Shown here: positions 10,358 to 17,846 of the stretch, piece after piece | Layout: each line of letters starts with the position of its first letter | Position numbering within the stretch: the first letter of the stretch is position 1 | Virus record (IMG/VR): IMGVR_UViG_3300027782_000410 | Span: 1 to 21,718 of that record | Reading direction: 5' to 3' (one strand) | Source: a virus | Length of the DNA: 21,718 bases | The notes under the pieces: model-generated | Seen by the model: the letters and a program-made list of their open reading frames with translations, nothing else | Database searches by the model: none | What the model was told of the DNA's origin: nothing | Made by a program: the position numbers and the translations under genes

Positions 10358-10948
10358 TTAGGTATAGTTCAAAAAATTATCTGCTACTCCAAATTCAATA
10401 AGTTCAGCAGGTGTCATCCACACATCTGTTGGTGGTAGAAACTTTGACCTTATTGTTTTCAAATCTAAGTCTGTTGATTCTTTAAGAATGTTTATCATTC
10501 TCTTGTTTGTTGATTCCATTTCCTTGTTATACGCTTTAAGGTCATGGTGTTTTCCTTCGGTTGAACAAGAATACTGGTGACACATAATACTAGTGTTGCG
10601 ACCAATAAACCTTTCACCTCTTGTGCCGGCAGCAAAGATAAGAAATGCTGCGGAAATTACTGAACCAATTCCGATTGTTCGAATTGGTAGTTTTGAGTTT
10701 CTCATAATGTCTACTAAACCAAAAGCGCTAGACAAATCACCACCATTTGAATTCAACATTAGTGTGAGTATTTTGTTAGGTTCTGGTTTGAGATTTTCGT
10801 AGATAATCCAGCAGATTGTGTCCGCAACATTCTCTTCATCAATATCACCACTCAGATAATGAAAATGACTATCCAGTAAACCTAGATTAATCTTTTCCGA
10901 GGCAATCATTGCCTCATCGTTGTCTTTTTTATCAGTCTTGTTTGCCAT
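10358..10948 (-). CDS. clpP: ClpP-like serine protease
   Basis: A ClpP/crotonase-fold peptidase of about 196 residues, the usual ClpP size. Counting from the ATG at 10948: LNSNGGDLSSAFGLVDIM (65-82) is the ClpP substrate-groove segment, GIGSVISAAFLIFAAG (93-108) holds the nucleophile S99, SIMCHQYS (120-127) holds H124, and PTDVWMTPAELIEFGVAD (173-190) holds the likely D175. All three catalytic positions are thus present. Host ClpP is a 14-mer fed by Clp ATPases; no ATPase gene is seen here. It may process virion proteins or mix with host Clp machinery; that is inference. The start is uncertain: an ATG at 10963 is in frame, and neither has a clear Shine-Dalgarno. It overlaps the galE-like gene. 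Confidence 0.88.
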   Translation of the reverse strand: MANKTDKKDNDEAMIASEKINLGLLDSHFHYLSGDIDEENVADTICWIIYENLKPEPNKILTLMLNSNGGDLSSAFGLVDIMRNSKLPIRTIGIGSVISAAFLIFAAGTRGERFIGRNTSIMCHQYSCSTEGKHHDLKAYNKEMESTNKRMINILKESTDLDLKTIRSKFLPPTDVWMTPAELIEFGVADNFLNYT

Positions 10949-11882
10949 TCTTGTGCCAGTCATAAGCTGTTTTGAGAATATCTACTATATCATACTTTGG
11001 ACTATAATGCAAGACATTTTTGGCAATAGTGGTATCGGCAACTAAACTATCGGCATCTCCACTTCTACGAGGATTGACGGTATAGTTAACCTTTTGACCT
11101 GTGATGGATTCTAATGCTGTAATCATTTCAAGGATAGAATGACCTCGGCCTGTGCCAAGATTCATTGTGATTGACTTGTTGCCTTCTAGTAAATACTTAG
11201 CTGCATTAATGTGTGCTTCTGCAACATCTGATACATGAACATAATCTCTAATACAAGTTCCATCTGGTGTATTGTAATCATTACCATTCAACTGGAAGTT
11301 ATTTAGATTTTCGATTAACCGAGGAATCAAGTGTGTCTCTGGTTCGTGTGCTTCACCAAACTCACCATCAGGGTCTGCGCCAGTCAAATTGAAATAACGG
11401 AAAATGACATAGTTCAAACCAGATGCTTCAATTGCCTGTTCTGCACACAATTTAGAATTGCCGTAAGGAGAATTATTGAATTTTTCATCATTCTCAAATA
11501 TTGGTGAATTCTTTGCTTTGTAGACAGCGGCGGTAGATGAGAATACAAGATTCTTCACTCCGTGATGCGACATTACATTAATTAAATTACAAGTGCCACC
11601 AGTATTGACTGAATAGAATTCGGTAGGTTGTTCAAACGATATACCTGCTTCAATTCGAGCAGCCAAATGAATGACTACATCAAATTTAATCCTACTGAAT
11701 AAATCATGTAAGGCATCTTGGTCTCTGATATCTGCATAATGCATCATATCAAAGTATGGATTAAGTGTGTGTCTCCTGTGACCGAGACCAACAACTTTCC
11801 AACCAGCCTTCTTTAATGTTTTTGCTAGATGACTACCGAGATACCCGGCCCCACCTGTAATGAGCGCTGTTTTAGTTTCCAT
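10932..11882 (-). CDS. galE: UDP-glucose 4-epimerase-like NAD-dependent epimerase
   Basis: A 316-residue extended short-chain dehydrogenase. The N-terminal GGAGYLGSH (residues 10-18, GxxGxxG) binds NAD; SSTAAVY (115-121) and Y140-x-x-x-K144 (PYGNSK) form the catalytic group. RYFNLTGADPDGEFGE and TPDGTCIRDYVHVSDVA are signature segments of GalE-type enzymes that interconvert UDP-glucose and UDP-galactose (or the N-acetyl forms). It is slightly shorter than E. coli GalE (338). The gene begins 58 nt inside the glycosyltransferase gene, in a different frame; GGTGA lies 6 nt before the ATG and the Rossmann motif starts at residue 9, so the start is firm. With its neighbour it probably makes and uses a sugar nucleotide. 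Other epimerase specificities are possible. Confidence 0.88.
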   Translation of the reverse strand: METKTALITGGAGYLGSHLAKTLKKAGWKVVGLGHRRHTLNPYFDMMHYADIRDQDALHDLFSRIKFDVVIHLAARIEAGISFEQPTEFYSVNTGGTCNLINVMSHHGVKNLVFSSTAAVYKAKNSPIFENDEKFNNSPYGNSKLCAEQAIEASGLNYVIFRYFNLTGADPDGEFGEAHEPETHLIPRLIENLNNFQLNGNDYNTPDGTCIRDYVHVSDVAEAHINAAKYLLEGNKSITMNLGTGRGHSILEMITALESITGQKVNYTVNPRRSGDADSLVADTTIAKNVLHYSPKYDIVDILKTAYDWHKNGKQD

Positions 11883-12571
11883 GGAAATTCACCATTATAT
11901 TTCACTTTCTGTAAATCATTACCTTTTGTAAAAAACTCTTCCGTTACTGAATTAGAATTTCCATCTAATCTATATGCAACAGTATTTTCGTTTGTGCAGT
12001 CATACTTAGTAAAGTGCTGCTTTACTGCTGAGAAAAATTGTCTATCTGCGCCCCATTGGCCATACCAAGCATGCCCAATGTTAACAGCAACATTACGGCG
12101 TATGGCAAAACATGATGTATCAATATGGTGTACCTGAGGATTAAAGTATACAGGCCATTTTCCAAGACTTTCGCAATTGTCCTCACAGAGAAATTTTCCA
12201 TCTTTATCATGTATGTTCCTTAAAGAATAAACCCAATCATTACCTTCATTTAATTTATCAACCATAGTCTGAACATGATTTGGTTCAAACCAATTATCTT
12301 CATCAAGATAACAGATAACATCAGCATTAACTAAGAATGAACAAGCAGCATATACTCGGTGTCCATACCAACCTTTGCCGATGTTATCTTCCAAAATAAC
12401 AAATTTTGTTTTCGTAGCACCTGCTGCCATATCGAATACTGGTGTTCGATAATCATAACCATCAATAAAAATATAATGCGTTAAATCTTTATAGGTTTGA
12501 TTATCTACTGACCTAAGACAATCCAATAAATCGTGCTTACCAATCGAAGGCGTGACTACTGCAACTTTCAT
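11825..12571 (-). CDS. GT-A fold glycosyltransferase (family 2-like)
   Basis: A 248-residue protein opening MKVAVVTPSIGKHDLLDCLRS, then VDNQTYKDL, the standard GT2 nucleotide-sugar binding start. D90-E91-D92 in ICYLDEDNWFEP is the DxD metal and nucleotide site. Later blocks (VYSLRNIHDKDGKFL, DTSCFAIRR, WGADRQFFSAV) fit the acceptor side and a catalytic base. It likely transfers a sugar to DNA, a virion protein or a host surface glycan; the sequence does not tell which. No membrane segment is visible, so it is probably cytosolic. It starts 4 nt within the DUF6433-type gene and overlaps galE by 58 nt, the longest overlap in the window. Confidence 0.85.
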   Translation of the reverse strand: MKVAVVTPSIGKHDLLDCLRSVDNQTYKDLTHYIFIDGYDYRTPVFDMAAGATKTKFVILEDNIGKGWYGHRVYAACSFLVNADVICYLDEDNWFEPNHVQTMVDKLNEGNDWVYSLRNIHDKDGKFLCEDNCESLGKWPVYFNPQVHHIDTSCFAIRRNVAVNIGHAWYGQWGADRQFFSAVKQHFTKYDCTNENTVAYRLDGNSNSVTEEFFTKGNDLQKVKYNGEFPWKLKQRSLQVGPGISVVI

Positions 12572-13008
12572 TTTGCTTTTCCGAGCATATTCTTATCGTT
12601 ATATGCTTCTCTAATCAATTTAGGTGTAAGAAAAGGAACTTTTAAGTCCTTCTTAATGCATCGAACCAACAATTCTGCTTCATCTTTGTGTAAAGACACC
12701 AAGAGAATCTCCAACAGATTTGATAACTTTTTTGGTTCAACATTAGTTCGTTTTGGATGATTTTTAACAAACCGATATAGTTTGTTCATCTCCATATCCA
12801 AGTAAGTATAGTTTAAACCAGCGGGAGAGATATCTGGTTTATAGTTTGGTATTTCAACATCAAATACAATAGCTGGATTAAAAGCTGCCTCTAAGAATTC
12901 ACGAAAACTTTTATGGTCGTGTTCTTTTAGGACTTTAATCTTAGCTGCTTTATCTTCTGCTTTTTGGAAGTCTTCAAGGACCTCGGAATATAGTTTTTCT
13001 GCACTCAT
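12568..13008 (-). CDS. DUF6433-type conserved phage protein (146 aa)
   Basis: The layout matches a family I remember from T4-like cyanophages and relatives (DUF6433): an N-terminal helix (LYSEVLEDFQKAEDKAAKIKVLKEHD), then FREFLEAAFNPAIVFDVE, a P-x-Y-x-P region, then LYRFVKNHPKRTNVEPKKLSNLLEILLVSLHKDEAELLVRCIKKDL, and a final LTPKLIREAYND. The function is unknown. In related phages it is usually a single gene among replication or nucleotide genes, which fits its place next to RNase H. The start is in a TAATG junction with rnh; the stop overlaps the glycosyltransferase start by ATGA. Confidence 0.75.
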   Translation of the reverse strand: MSAEKLYSEVLEDFQKAEDKAAKIKVLKEHDHKSFREFLEAAFNPAIVFDVEIPNYKPDISPAGLNYTYLDMEMNKLYRFVKNHPKRTNVEPKKLSNLLEILLVSLHKDEAELLVRCIKKDLKVPFLTPKLIREAYNDKNMLGKAK

Positions 13009-13856
13009 TAGAATTCATCAATCACTTCAAGTAGGTTTTTGAGACGGTTCGCAATCATATAATTCATAAACTCTTGCTTTGTTTTACCTTTTGCGTTCTC
13101 ATAGGTATCTAGTATCGCAATTTTCAGAGATTCGGGTATTTTTGTCAAATCAATCAAAACTTCATTCCTAGAATAGTTTCGTAACATATCTTCATTACAA
13201 AATTCTTTTGGTTCTTGGTTCATCCAACCAATAATCTTTGCCTCTGTGATGGGTTTCTGGCGACCGCCAGTTACGAATACATCATCAGCAGACAATATGT
13301 TAGGAATGCCATCACCTTTGTCGCCACGGATAATCAACTGTTTAAGTTGAGCGGCAGGTAATGGTTCTTTAATTTGTTTTTTTAGAATCGGTGAATATTG
13401 TTCTACATTAGGAAACTTTTGCAATTGTGCAAAGTCTTTGTCTGAGGACAAAATCATAATCTTTTCCGTTGCGGAAAATTTAAGTGCTAGTGTTGCAATA
13501 ATATCATCTGCCTCACAAGTATCAACATCAATCACCTTGTAAGGCGAATGGTCTTTTAGTTCTTGTTTAATTTTACCAAGACATTCAAAGATTGTGTTCC
13601 AATCGTGACCAGAAGATTCTCTTGCTTTCTTTCTACCCGCTTTATAGTGTGGATATATTTCTCGGCGCCAATATTTTTTATTGTCGCAAGCAATAATAAT
13701 TTCAGGACCGTGGGAAGATTTATACTTCTTCACATAGGTACGAATGGTGTTTAAAATCATATGACGAACAAGGCTCTCATCAACTGCCGTTTTTGAAGAG
13801 CCAATCTGTTCCATCAGATTAGAGATTGCTACCTGGTTAAAGTCGAATATTATCAT
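13008..13856 (-). CDS. rnh: T4 RNase H-type 5'-3' exonuclease (FEN family)
   Basis: Close in length and motif order to T4 RNase H (305 residues), which removes RNA primers and flaps from lagging strands. The 282-residue protein has D5 in MIIFDFNQVAIS (T4: LIDFSQIALS), VRHMILNTIR (T4: VRHLILNSIK), D58 in ACDNKKYWRREIYPHYKAGRKKARE, the acidic cluster E115-A-D117-D118 (T4: EADDHIA), SSDKDFAQLQKFPNVEQYSP (T4: SSDGDFTQLHKYPNVKQWSP), and GDKGDGIPN (T4: GDKKDNVAS), where D179 and D182 bind the second metal. All expected metal ligands are visible. The C-terminal NRLKNLLEVIDEF also matches T4 (KLTNSINEF). No Shine-Dalgarno is obvious. The comparison is from memory but the match is strong. Confidence 0.95.
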   Translation of the reverse strand: MIIFDFNQVAISNLMEQIGSSKTAVDESLVRHMILNTIRTYVKKYKSSHGPEIIIACDNKKYWRREIYPHYKAGRKKARESSGHDWNTIFECLGKIKQELKDHSPYKVIDVDTCEADDIIATLALKFSATEKIMILSSDKDFAQLQKFPNVEQYSPILKKQIKEPLPAAQLKQLIIRGDKGDGIPNILSADDVFVTGGRQKPITEAKIIGWMNQEPKEFCNEDMLRNYSRNEVLIDLTKIPESLKIAILDTYENAKGKTKQEFMNYMIANRLKNLLEVIDEF

Positions 13857-13906
13857 AGTGTAGCCATTCTACTACATATCTTCATAGATATGCGGTAAAC
13901 ATGGTG

Positions 13907-14425
13907 TTATTTAAAAGGCCATTTCGGTAAACCGGTATTTGGGTCATTCTCAAACTTACCTTCCCACGGTTTATAATATAAGTCATAAAGTCCTTCAAGG
14001 ATTTTCATAACATCATTTTCATCCATAGAGTTATCTTCATCTATTCGGTCTTCAAGTTGAAGGATTTCCCAATAGTCTTGTTCAACATCATACCATGCAT
14101 ATATGCAAACTTCTTCTTTTGGTCGGTGTTGAATCATTGAACCAAATGTAAATGAGTAACTATCATGCTCAGGAAAGATAAAATCTTCAACTAATGCATC
14201 TTTGTGAATAAAGATGGCATAAGATTCCATATTGGTGTTACCACCTTCTGTATACTTGTATTCACCATCAATCTCTTCTTCAAGGTCACCATAACCATCA
14301 AAGATAATTTTCACTTCAGGCAAATCAGAGATATCTCGACCAATTTCTAAATCATCAGGATCCCGATGACTGCCTTTAAGCATTTCGGTTAAAATTTTAT
14401 CGTATCGTTCATAATCATAATCCAT
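13907..14425 (-). CDS. Acidic protein of unknown function (172 aa)
   Basis: Three ATGs in a row occur at 14431-14423; the third (14425) is taken as the start because GGAG sits 6 nt before it. This leaves an 11-nt overlap with the upstream gene. The product begins MDYDYERYDKILTEMLKG and is strongly acidic (DGYGDLEEEIDGEYKYTEGG; DRIDEDNSMDENDVMK). Aromatic blocks (EDFIFPEHDSYSFTFGSM, ICIYAWYDVEQDYWEIL) suggest a beta-rich core, followed by an EGLYDLYYKPWEGKF helix. I do not recognise it. DNA-mimic anti-host proteins are often acidic and small, but that is only a possibility. A 50-nt gap follows before rnh. Confidence 0.75.
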   Translation of the reverse strand: MDYDYERYDKILTEMLKGSHRDPDDLEIGRDISDLPEVKIIFDGYGDLEEEIDGEYKYTEGGNTNMESYAIFIHKDALVEDFIFPEHDSYSFTFGSMIQHRPKEEVCIYAWYDVEQDYWEILQLEDRIDEDNSMDENDVMKILEGLYDLYYKPWEGKFENDPNTGLPKWPFK

Positions 14426-14948
14426 CATCATCTCCCTCTTCTTCATTTTTTTCACGACCTTGTTCTTTGGCATGAGTTTCACATAGAACTTGATGCCAAC
14501 CATCAGTATATCTTTCTCCTGGTGCACCGCATGTTTCACAAGTTTTATAACTCATACTTTCAGCAAAACAAATATAATTGTAATGCTTATCAGTTGCCGC
14601 TTGAACATAAAATCTCAAACCGCCAAATTTCTCTTTCACTTGAACAGCAACTGGAACTTTCAGAGTCTCTTCATCAAGTTTTGCTTTTGCTTCATCAACT
14701 GCTTCTTGTGTTACTGTTTTTGTTCCATAAAGAACATTACCAATACCAACTTGCATAAGATATTCATAACGACTTTTTGCGCTACGATACTCAGAAGTCA
14801 ACATACCACAAAGAGTATCAATGATATTATACCAACCATCACCGGTACAAATACCCCAACACATAGCTGTGGTTTGCATATTGCCATGTCTATCTCTAAA
14901 AATTAGAGGATACTTTTCACATAATTGTTTATCTAGTTCTTCACGCAT
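14415..14948 (-). CDS. Conserved protein with C-terminal zinc knuckle (177 aa)
   Basis: The start at 14948 (MREELDKQLCEKYPLIFRDR) has GGAG 7 nt upstream; the longer frame from 15020 overlaps the neighbour too far. Blocks GDGWYNIIDTLCGML, VQVKEKFGGLRFYVQAATDKHYNYICFAESMS and KTCETCGAPGERY, with a later VLCETH, match a family I recall from phages and bacteria. The last part is a CxxC plus CxxH zinc-knuckle layout. No role is known to me. The central Gln/Glu/Ala stretch is a likely linker helix. The acidic tail (EEEGDDDGL) overlaps the next gene. Confidence 0.8.
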   Translation of the reverse strand: MREELDKQLCEKYPLIFRDRHGNMQTTAMCWGICTGDGWYNIIDTLCGMLTSEYRSAKSRYEYLMQVGIGNVLYGTKTVTQEAVDEAKAKLDEETLKVPVAVQVKEKFGGLRFYVQAATDKHYNYICFAESMSYKTCETCGAPGERYTDGWHQVLCETHAKEQGREKNEEEGDDDGL

Positions 14949-15276
14949 AATCAATCTCCATCCATTTAGTTTCTTCAGGAAGAATTTCCATCTTACCACC
15001 ATTCTTCTCAAGTTTTTCAATTAGTCCTGAAAGGACACTTGAACCATATCCATTCGCACCATAAGAACCCTTACGACAAGCATAAACTGAACCACTCGAC
15101 CCATCGAAAAAGAAATAATCTCTTGTTTCAGTTACTCTAGTGATTCCACTATTCATTTGCCAAGAATCACTACCAAGATATCCGCCATACCAACAAGCAA
15201 AAACTTTATGGACAGGCGGATAATCTTTACCTGTGATTTTAACAACTAACCATCTATCAGGTGTATACTCACTCAT
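14941..15276 (-). CDS. Conserved phage protein, YTPDRW family (111 aa)
   Basis: Starts MSEYTPDRWLVVKITGKDYP, then HKVFACWYGGYLGSDSWQMNSGITRV, DYFFFDGSSGSVYACRKGSYG, and a final VLSGLIEKLEKNG helix. The blocks TPDRWxVxKI, FACWYGGYLGSDSWxxNSGIT and SGSxYxCxKxSYG are familiar from many phages and some bacteria, function unassigned. The fold is predicted to be beta-rich with one helix. The start overlaps the metallophosphoesterase stop by ATGA, and the end overlaps the next start by 8 nt. Confidence 0.82.
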   Translation of the reverse strand: MSEYTPDRWLVVKITGKDYPPVHKVFACWYGGYLGSDSWQMNSGITRVTETRDYFFFDGSSGSVYACRKGSYGANGYGSSVLSGLIEKLEKNGGKMEILPEETKWMEIDYA

Positions 15277-16202
15277 ACTTCAACTACCTTCAATTGGAAT
15301 CGGTCTGCTCTTTCTTCATAGCCATCGTAACCTCTTGGATTACAAATGACACGGGTAGAACCAACCATATAATCAAAATCTTCATGTGTATGACCATGAG
15401 TCCACAATTTAATTTGTGGATGTTCTATGATATATTCATCTAATGAAGAACTGTAACCACCATTCATCAATTGTTCACCCGCATATCTTGGATGCGTAGA
15501 AGAACGACTAGGTGCATGATGACCAACAACAACAAACTTTTGGTCAAACTTACCTTCAATAATGGTCTGAATGTAACCGAGCATTTGTTTGTGGTCAACA
15601 ACGGCATCTTCTGGACAAAATGTAGAAATTTCTTCTTTCATTTTATGTCCATCTTCAATCAATGAATTGATTTCACCAATCTTTTGATGGATATATTCAC
15701 CGTTAGCATCTTTCTTGTATAGAGGAACTCTACGAGTAACCATACGATTACTATTCTTCACACAACGGAAATCATTCATCATACCACGAATATGAAGAAG
15801 TGTCATTTCATCTTCTTTGTTCATATCAGTCCACAATGTACCACCGATGAATGTCACATCATCAATCATTTTAGATTCTTTATCAAGCAAATAAACATTG
15901 CTCAACATATTAGATTCTAACATTGATTTTAATTTGTTTCCGCTTGTAGCAAAGTCACCATGATAGTGTTCATGGTTACCCATAATATAAATTACATGCG
16001 GAAACTGAAACGAACATCGTTTGAAGAAATCAACAATACGATTACTACGGGCGCCTTCCATAAAACCATGAGGGTCTGGTCGACCAAGGTCAGCCGCCAC
16101 ACAGATATCACCACCGAGTATCAATACATCGGCATTTTCTGTATTTTGCAAATTGATATCACTAAACTCAAGGTGAATATCAGAGCAAATTGCGATTTTC
16201 AT
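15273..16202 (-). CDS. Calcineurin-like metallophosphoesterase
   Basis: A 309-residue protein with all five metal-binding blocks of the superfamily: D8-x-H10 (CSDIHLEF), G30-G31-D32 (ILGGDI), G75-N76-H77-E78 (IMGNHEHY), G227-H228-H229 (VVGHHAPS) and G270-H271-x-H273 (THGHTHEDF). These coordinate two metals and hydrolyse phosphomono- or diesters. An insertion of about 70 residues (roughly 150-220) lies between the third and fourth blocks. The substrate could be a nucleotide, cyclic nucleotide or DNA end, and cannot be read from sequence. There is no signal peptide, so it is cytosolic. AGGAT precedes the ATG, which overlaps the upstream stop (ATGA). Confidence 0.9.
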   Translation of the reverse strand: MKIAICSDIHLEFSDINLQNTENADVLILGGDICVAADLGRPDPHGFMEGARSNRIVDFFKRCSFQFPHVIYIMGNHEHYHGDFATSGNKLKSMLESNMLSNVYLLDKESKMIDDVTFIGGTLWTDMNKEDEMTLLHIRGMMNDFRCVKNSNRMVTRRVPLYKKDANGEYIHQKIGEINSLIEDGHKMKEEISTFCPEDAVVDHKQMLGYIQTIIEGKFDQKFVVVGHHAPSRSSTHPRYAGEQLMNGGYSSSLDEYIIEHPQIKLWTHGHTHEDFDYMVGSTRVICNPRGYDGYEERADRFQLKVVEV

Positions 16203-17284
16203 TTTATAATCCTAACTAATACTGTATCTGCATTGATTCGACCAGACAAAGGAGATTGAACGGCACGAATGTTATCAATTACATTACGGAGAAATACTTT
16301 TCCACCATTGATAACTTCGGGAACAACTTGTTCTGGTTTTCTTAATTTCTTTTGTATCGACTTACTCTCAGTATAATTCAAAACTGTGGAACCTTTAATT
16401 GATAATCCACCTGCATCATCGGCAAAGTAACAACCAAGTTTTCTAGTCTTTGAGTTATACACCCAAAGAGCAGAAGCACCGATAATTCCTTTTGGATCTA
16501 CCGACTTGAATTTATTTACTTCATCTTCAATACAATACTTCAGTTTGCCAACCAACTCATCTGGTGATTTAACTTTTCTCTTCCTTGGTTTACGATTCTT
16601 TTTAGATTCGTCTTCCAACATCAAAGCGTCATCAATTAATTTAGAAAGGAATGCCTCAAATCGTTTCAATTCAACTTTTTTGAAATTAGAGTAACCTTCT
16701 ACTAATTGTTCATCATCACCAACAAGTGCTTCTGTAATTTCTTCACGGACTTTTTTGTAGTGTTCAACAATCGCCTTAGTATGAACGGATTTTGCTTTTA
16801 ATTCAACCATCATACCCTTAGGAGTTTTACTGGTCTCTTTACACCCGTTCAAAACAAAATCATCAACAAAACCTTCTAATTCACCAATGATACGAGAAGA
16901 GGAATCTTTGATTCTTTCCTGAATTGATGGAATTACCGAAACTGGTTTAGTTGAAGAATTATCAATAACTGGTTCTTTTACCAATTTTAATTTTCGAATT
17001 TCTTCTTCTAACCAATTCTTGTTTTCTTCTGGTAGAATACCGCCATTGTTGACAATACGGCAAATCCAACCAAAGGCACTACTTTGATTTTTTATGTTTG
17101 CTTCGGGGATTTTTAATTTGAGTTTTTTGTTGAGATACTCACTTGCCCATTTCAAAGAATCTTTAGCATCCTTGTTTTGGGAATACCAATTCAAGGCTTT
17201 CATTAATTGTAAACGAGTTAAATCGCCAACAATTTTTGGTTCGCTACCTGCATATAGTGTGTTAGCGTCTAGCAATCTTGCCAT
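16199..17284 (-). CDS. Conserved T4-like phage protein of unknown function (361 aa)
   Basis: A 361-residue, lysine-rich, mainly helical protein. Recognisable stretches are LTRLQLMKALNWYSQNKDAKDSLKWASEYL (about 22-51), SSAFGWICRIVNNGGILPEE, IQERIKDSSSRIIGELEGFVDDFV, LVEGYSNFKKVELKRFEAFLSKLIDD, the basic hinge KKNRKPRKRKVKSPDELVGKLKYCIED, and WVYNSKTRKLGCYFADDAGGLSIKGSTVLNY. I recall this architecture in T4-like cyanophages and other aquatic myoviruses; no function is assigned there. The RKPRKRK segment suggests nucleic-acid contact. A strong promoter lies about 50 nt upstream and AGGA precedes the ATG, so the gene heads the next transcription unit. Confidence 0.82.
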   Translation of the reverse strand: MARLLDANTLYAGSEPKIVGDLTRLQLMKALNWYSQNKDAKDSLKWASEYLNKKLKLKIPEANIKNQSSAFGWICRIVNNGGILPEENKNWLEEEIRKLKLVKEPVIDNSSTKPVSVIPSIQERIKDSSSRIIGELEGFVDDFVLNGCKETSKTPKGMMVELKAKSVHTKAIVEHYKKVREEITEALVGDDEQLVEGYSNFKKVELKRFEAFLSKLIDDALMLEDESKKNRKPRKRKVKSPDELVGKLKYCIEDEVNKFKSVDPKGIIGASALWVYNSKTRKLGCYFADDAGGLSIKGSTVLNYTESKSIQKKLRKPEQVVPEVINGGKVFLRNVIDNIRAVQSPLSGRINADTVLVRIIK

Positions 17285-17336
17285 TATAAAATCCTCATCA
17301 TATAAATGTTATGTATCCAATTTGAATTAGAATATC

Positions 17337-17365
17337 AGTATATCACAATCCCAAGTGCCTGTCAA
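17337..17365 (-). promoter_or_regulatory. Sigma70-type promoter for the 17284 unit
   Basis: On the minus strand TTGACA (17365-17360), 17 nt, TATACT (17342-17337). It follows directly after the terminator of the upstream operon, giving a terminator-promoter boundary. The spacer does not share the TTCTTGCC start of the other copies. Confidence 0.85.
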
Positions 17366-17369
17366 GCGT

Positions 17370-17406
17370 GAAAAGAGGTAAGTGTTGTTTTTAGGCAACA
17401 CTTACC
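17370..17406 (-). terminator. Strong hairpin terminator of the exported-protein operon
   Basis: On the minus strand GGTAAGTGTTG (17406-17396), loop CCTAAAAA, CAACACTTACC (17387-17377): a perfect 11-bp stem, followed by TCTTTTC. It lies 4 nt after the end of the gene at 17411. The inner part (17383-17400) also fits the TGTTG-N8-CAACA palindrome placed 17 nt upstream of a -35 box, so it may serve two roles. Confidence 0.85.
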
Positions 17407-17410
17407 GATA

Positions 17411-17839
17411 CTACTTTGCTAGAGGGTTATCTAGCGCTTTCTGTATTTTACTATCAATTTCTTTTCTTAATTGGCGAACTTCAGTCTCCGAGTCCCTTTG
17501 TGCCTGCTTTGAGTTTCTCTCAACTTGTTCAACAACTACCTCAAGACGGCGTAAATCTTGCTTCAAATCATTCTTAATGTCTCTTGTGTAATCGGTAGTT
17601 TTCTGACTGTTTTCTTCCATAACTGCCAACCGTTTATCAAAAGTGGATAAATCTGGTGCAACATACTTTTGAATCTTGGTTTTCATATCTGTATAATCTT
17701 TGTAAAACTCAAATGCGCCCCACATGGCACCACCAACTGTTGTTGCAATTGGTATTGCCATTGCTAAAAATGCGCTGTTTAGTTTTAGTTTAAATCCAGC
17801 GACACTAAACTCATACGCCTCTTTCTTCTCTTCTGCCAT
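17411..17839 (-). CDS. Membrane-anchored coiled-coil protein, paralogue B (142 aa)
   Basis: A short cytosolic start (MAEEKKEAYEFSVAGFKLKL), one membrane segment at about residues 21-42 (FLAMAIPIATTVGGAMWGAF), then a long charged helix (KDYTDMKTKIQKYVAPDLST and on) with heptad-like character to the end (KIDSKIQKALDNPLAK-type ending). It is clearly a paralogue of the gene at 17847: shared FYKDY, KYVxPDL, IKNDLKQD, VVExxER, KQxQR and KKALDNPL segments, in the same order. AAGGAAG is upstream of the ATG. It is the last gene before a strong terminator. Role unknown; spanin-like, scaffold or host-envelope roles are possibilities only. Confidence 0.82.
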   Translation of the reverse strand: MAEEKKEAYEFSVAGFKLKLNSAFLAMAIPIATTVGGAMWGAFEFYKDYTDMKTKIQKYVAPDLSTFDKRLAVMEENSQKTTDYTRDIKNDLKQDLRRLEVVVEQVERNSKQAQRDSETEVRQLRKEIDSKIQKALDNPLAK

Positions 17840-17846
17840 GTCTTCC

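Noticed and set aside
12022-12210. 62-codon minus-strand frame inside the glycosyltransferase gene
   Set aside because: Fully inside a well supported GT-A gene in another frame, with no recognisable motif.
13140-13170. TTGACA inside rnh as an internal promoter
   Set aside because: No -10-like hexamer at 16-18 nt downstream; a chance match within coding sequence.
13870-13890. CATATC-N6-GATATG inverted repeat before rnh as operator or terminator
   Set aside because: AT-rich, 6 bp, no T-run and no promoter hexamers at proper spacing; easily chance.
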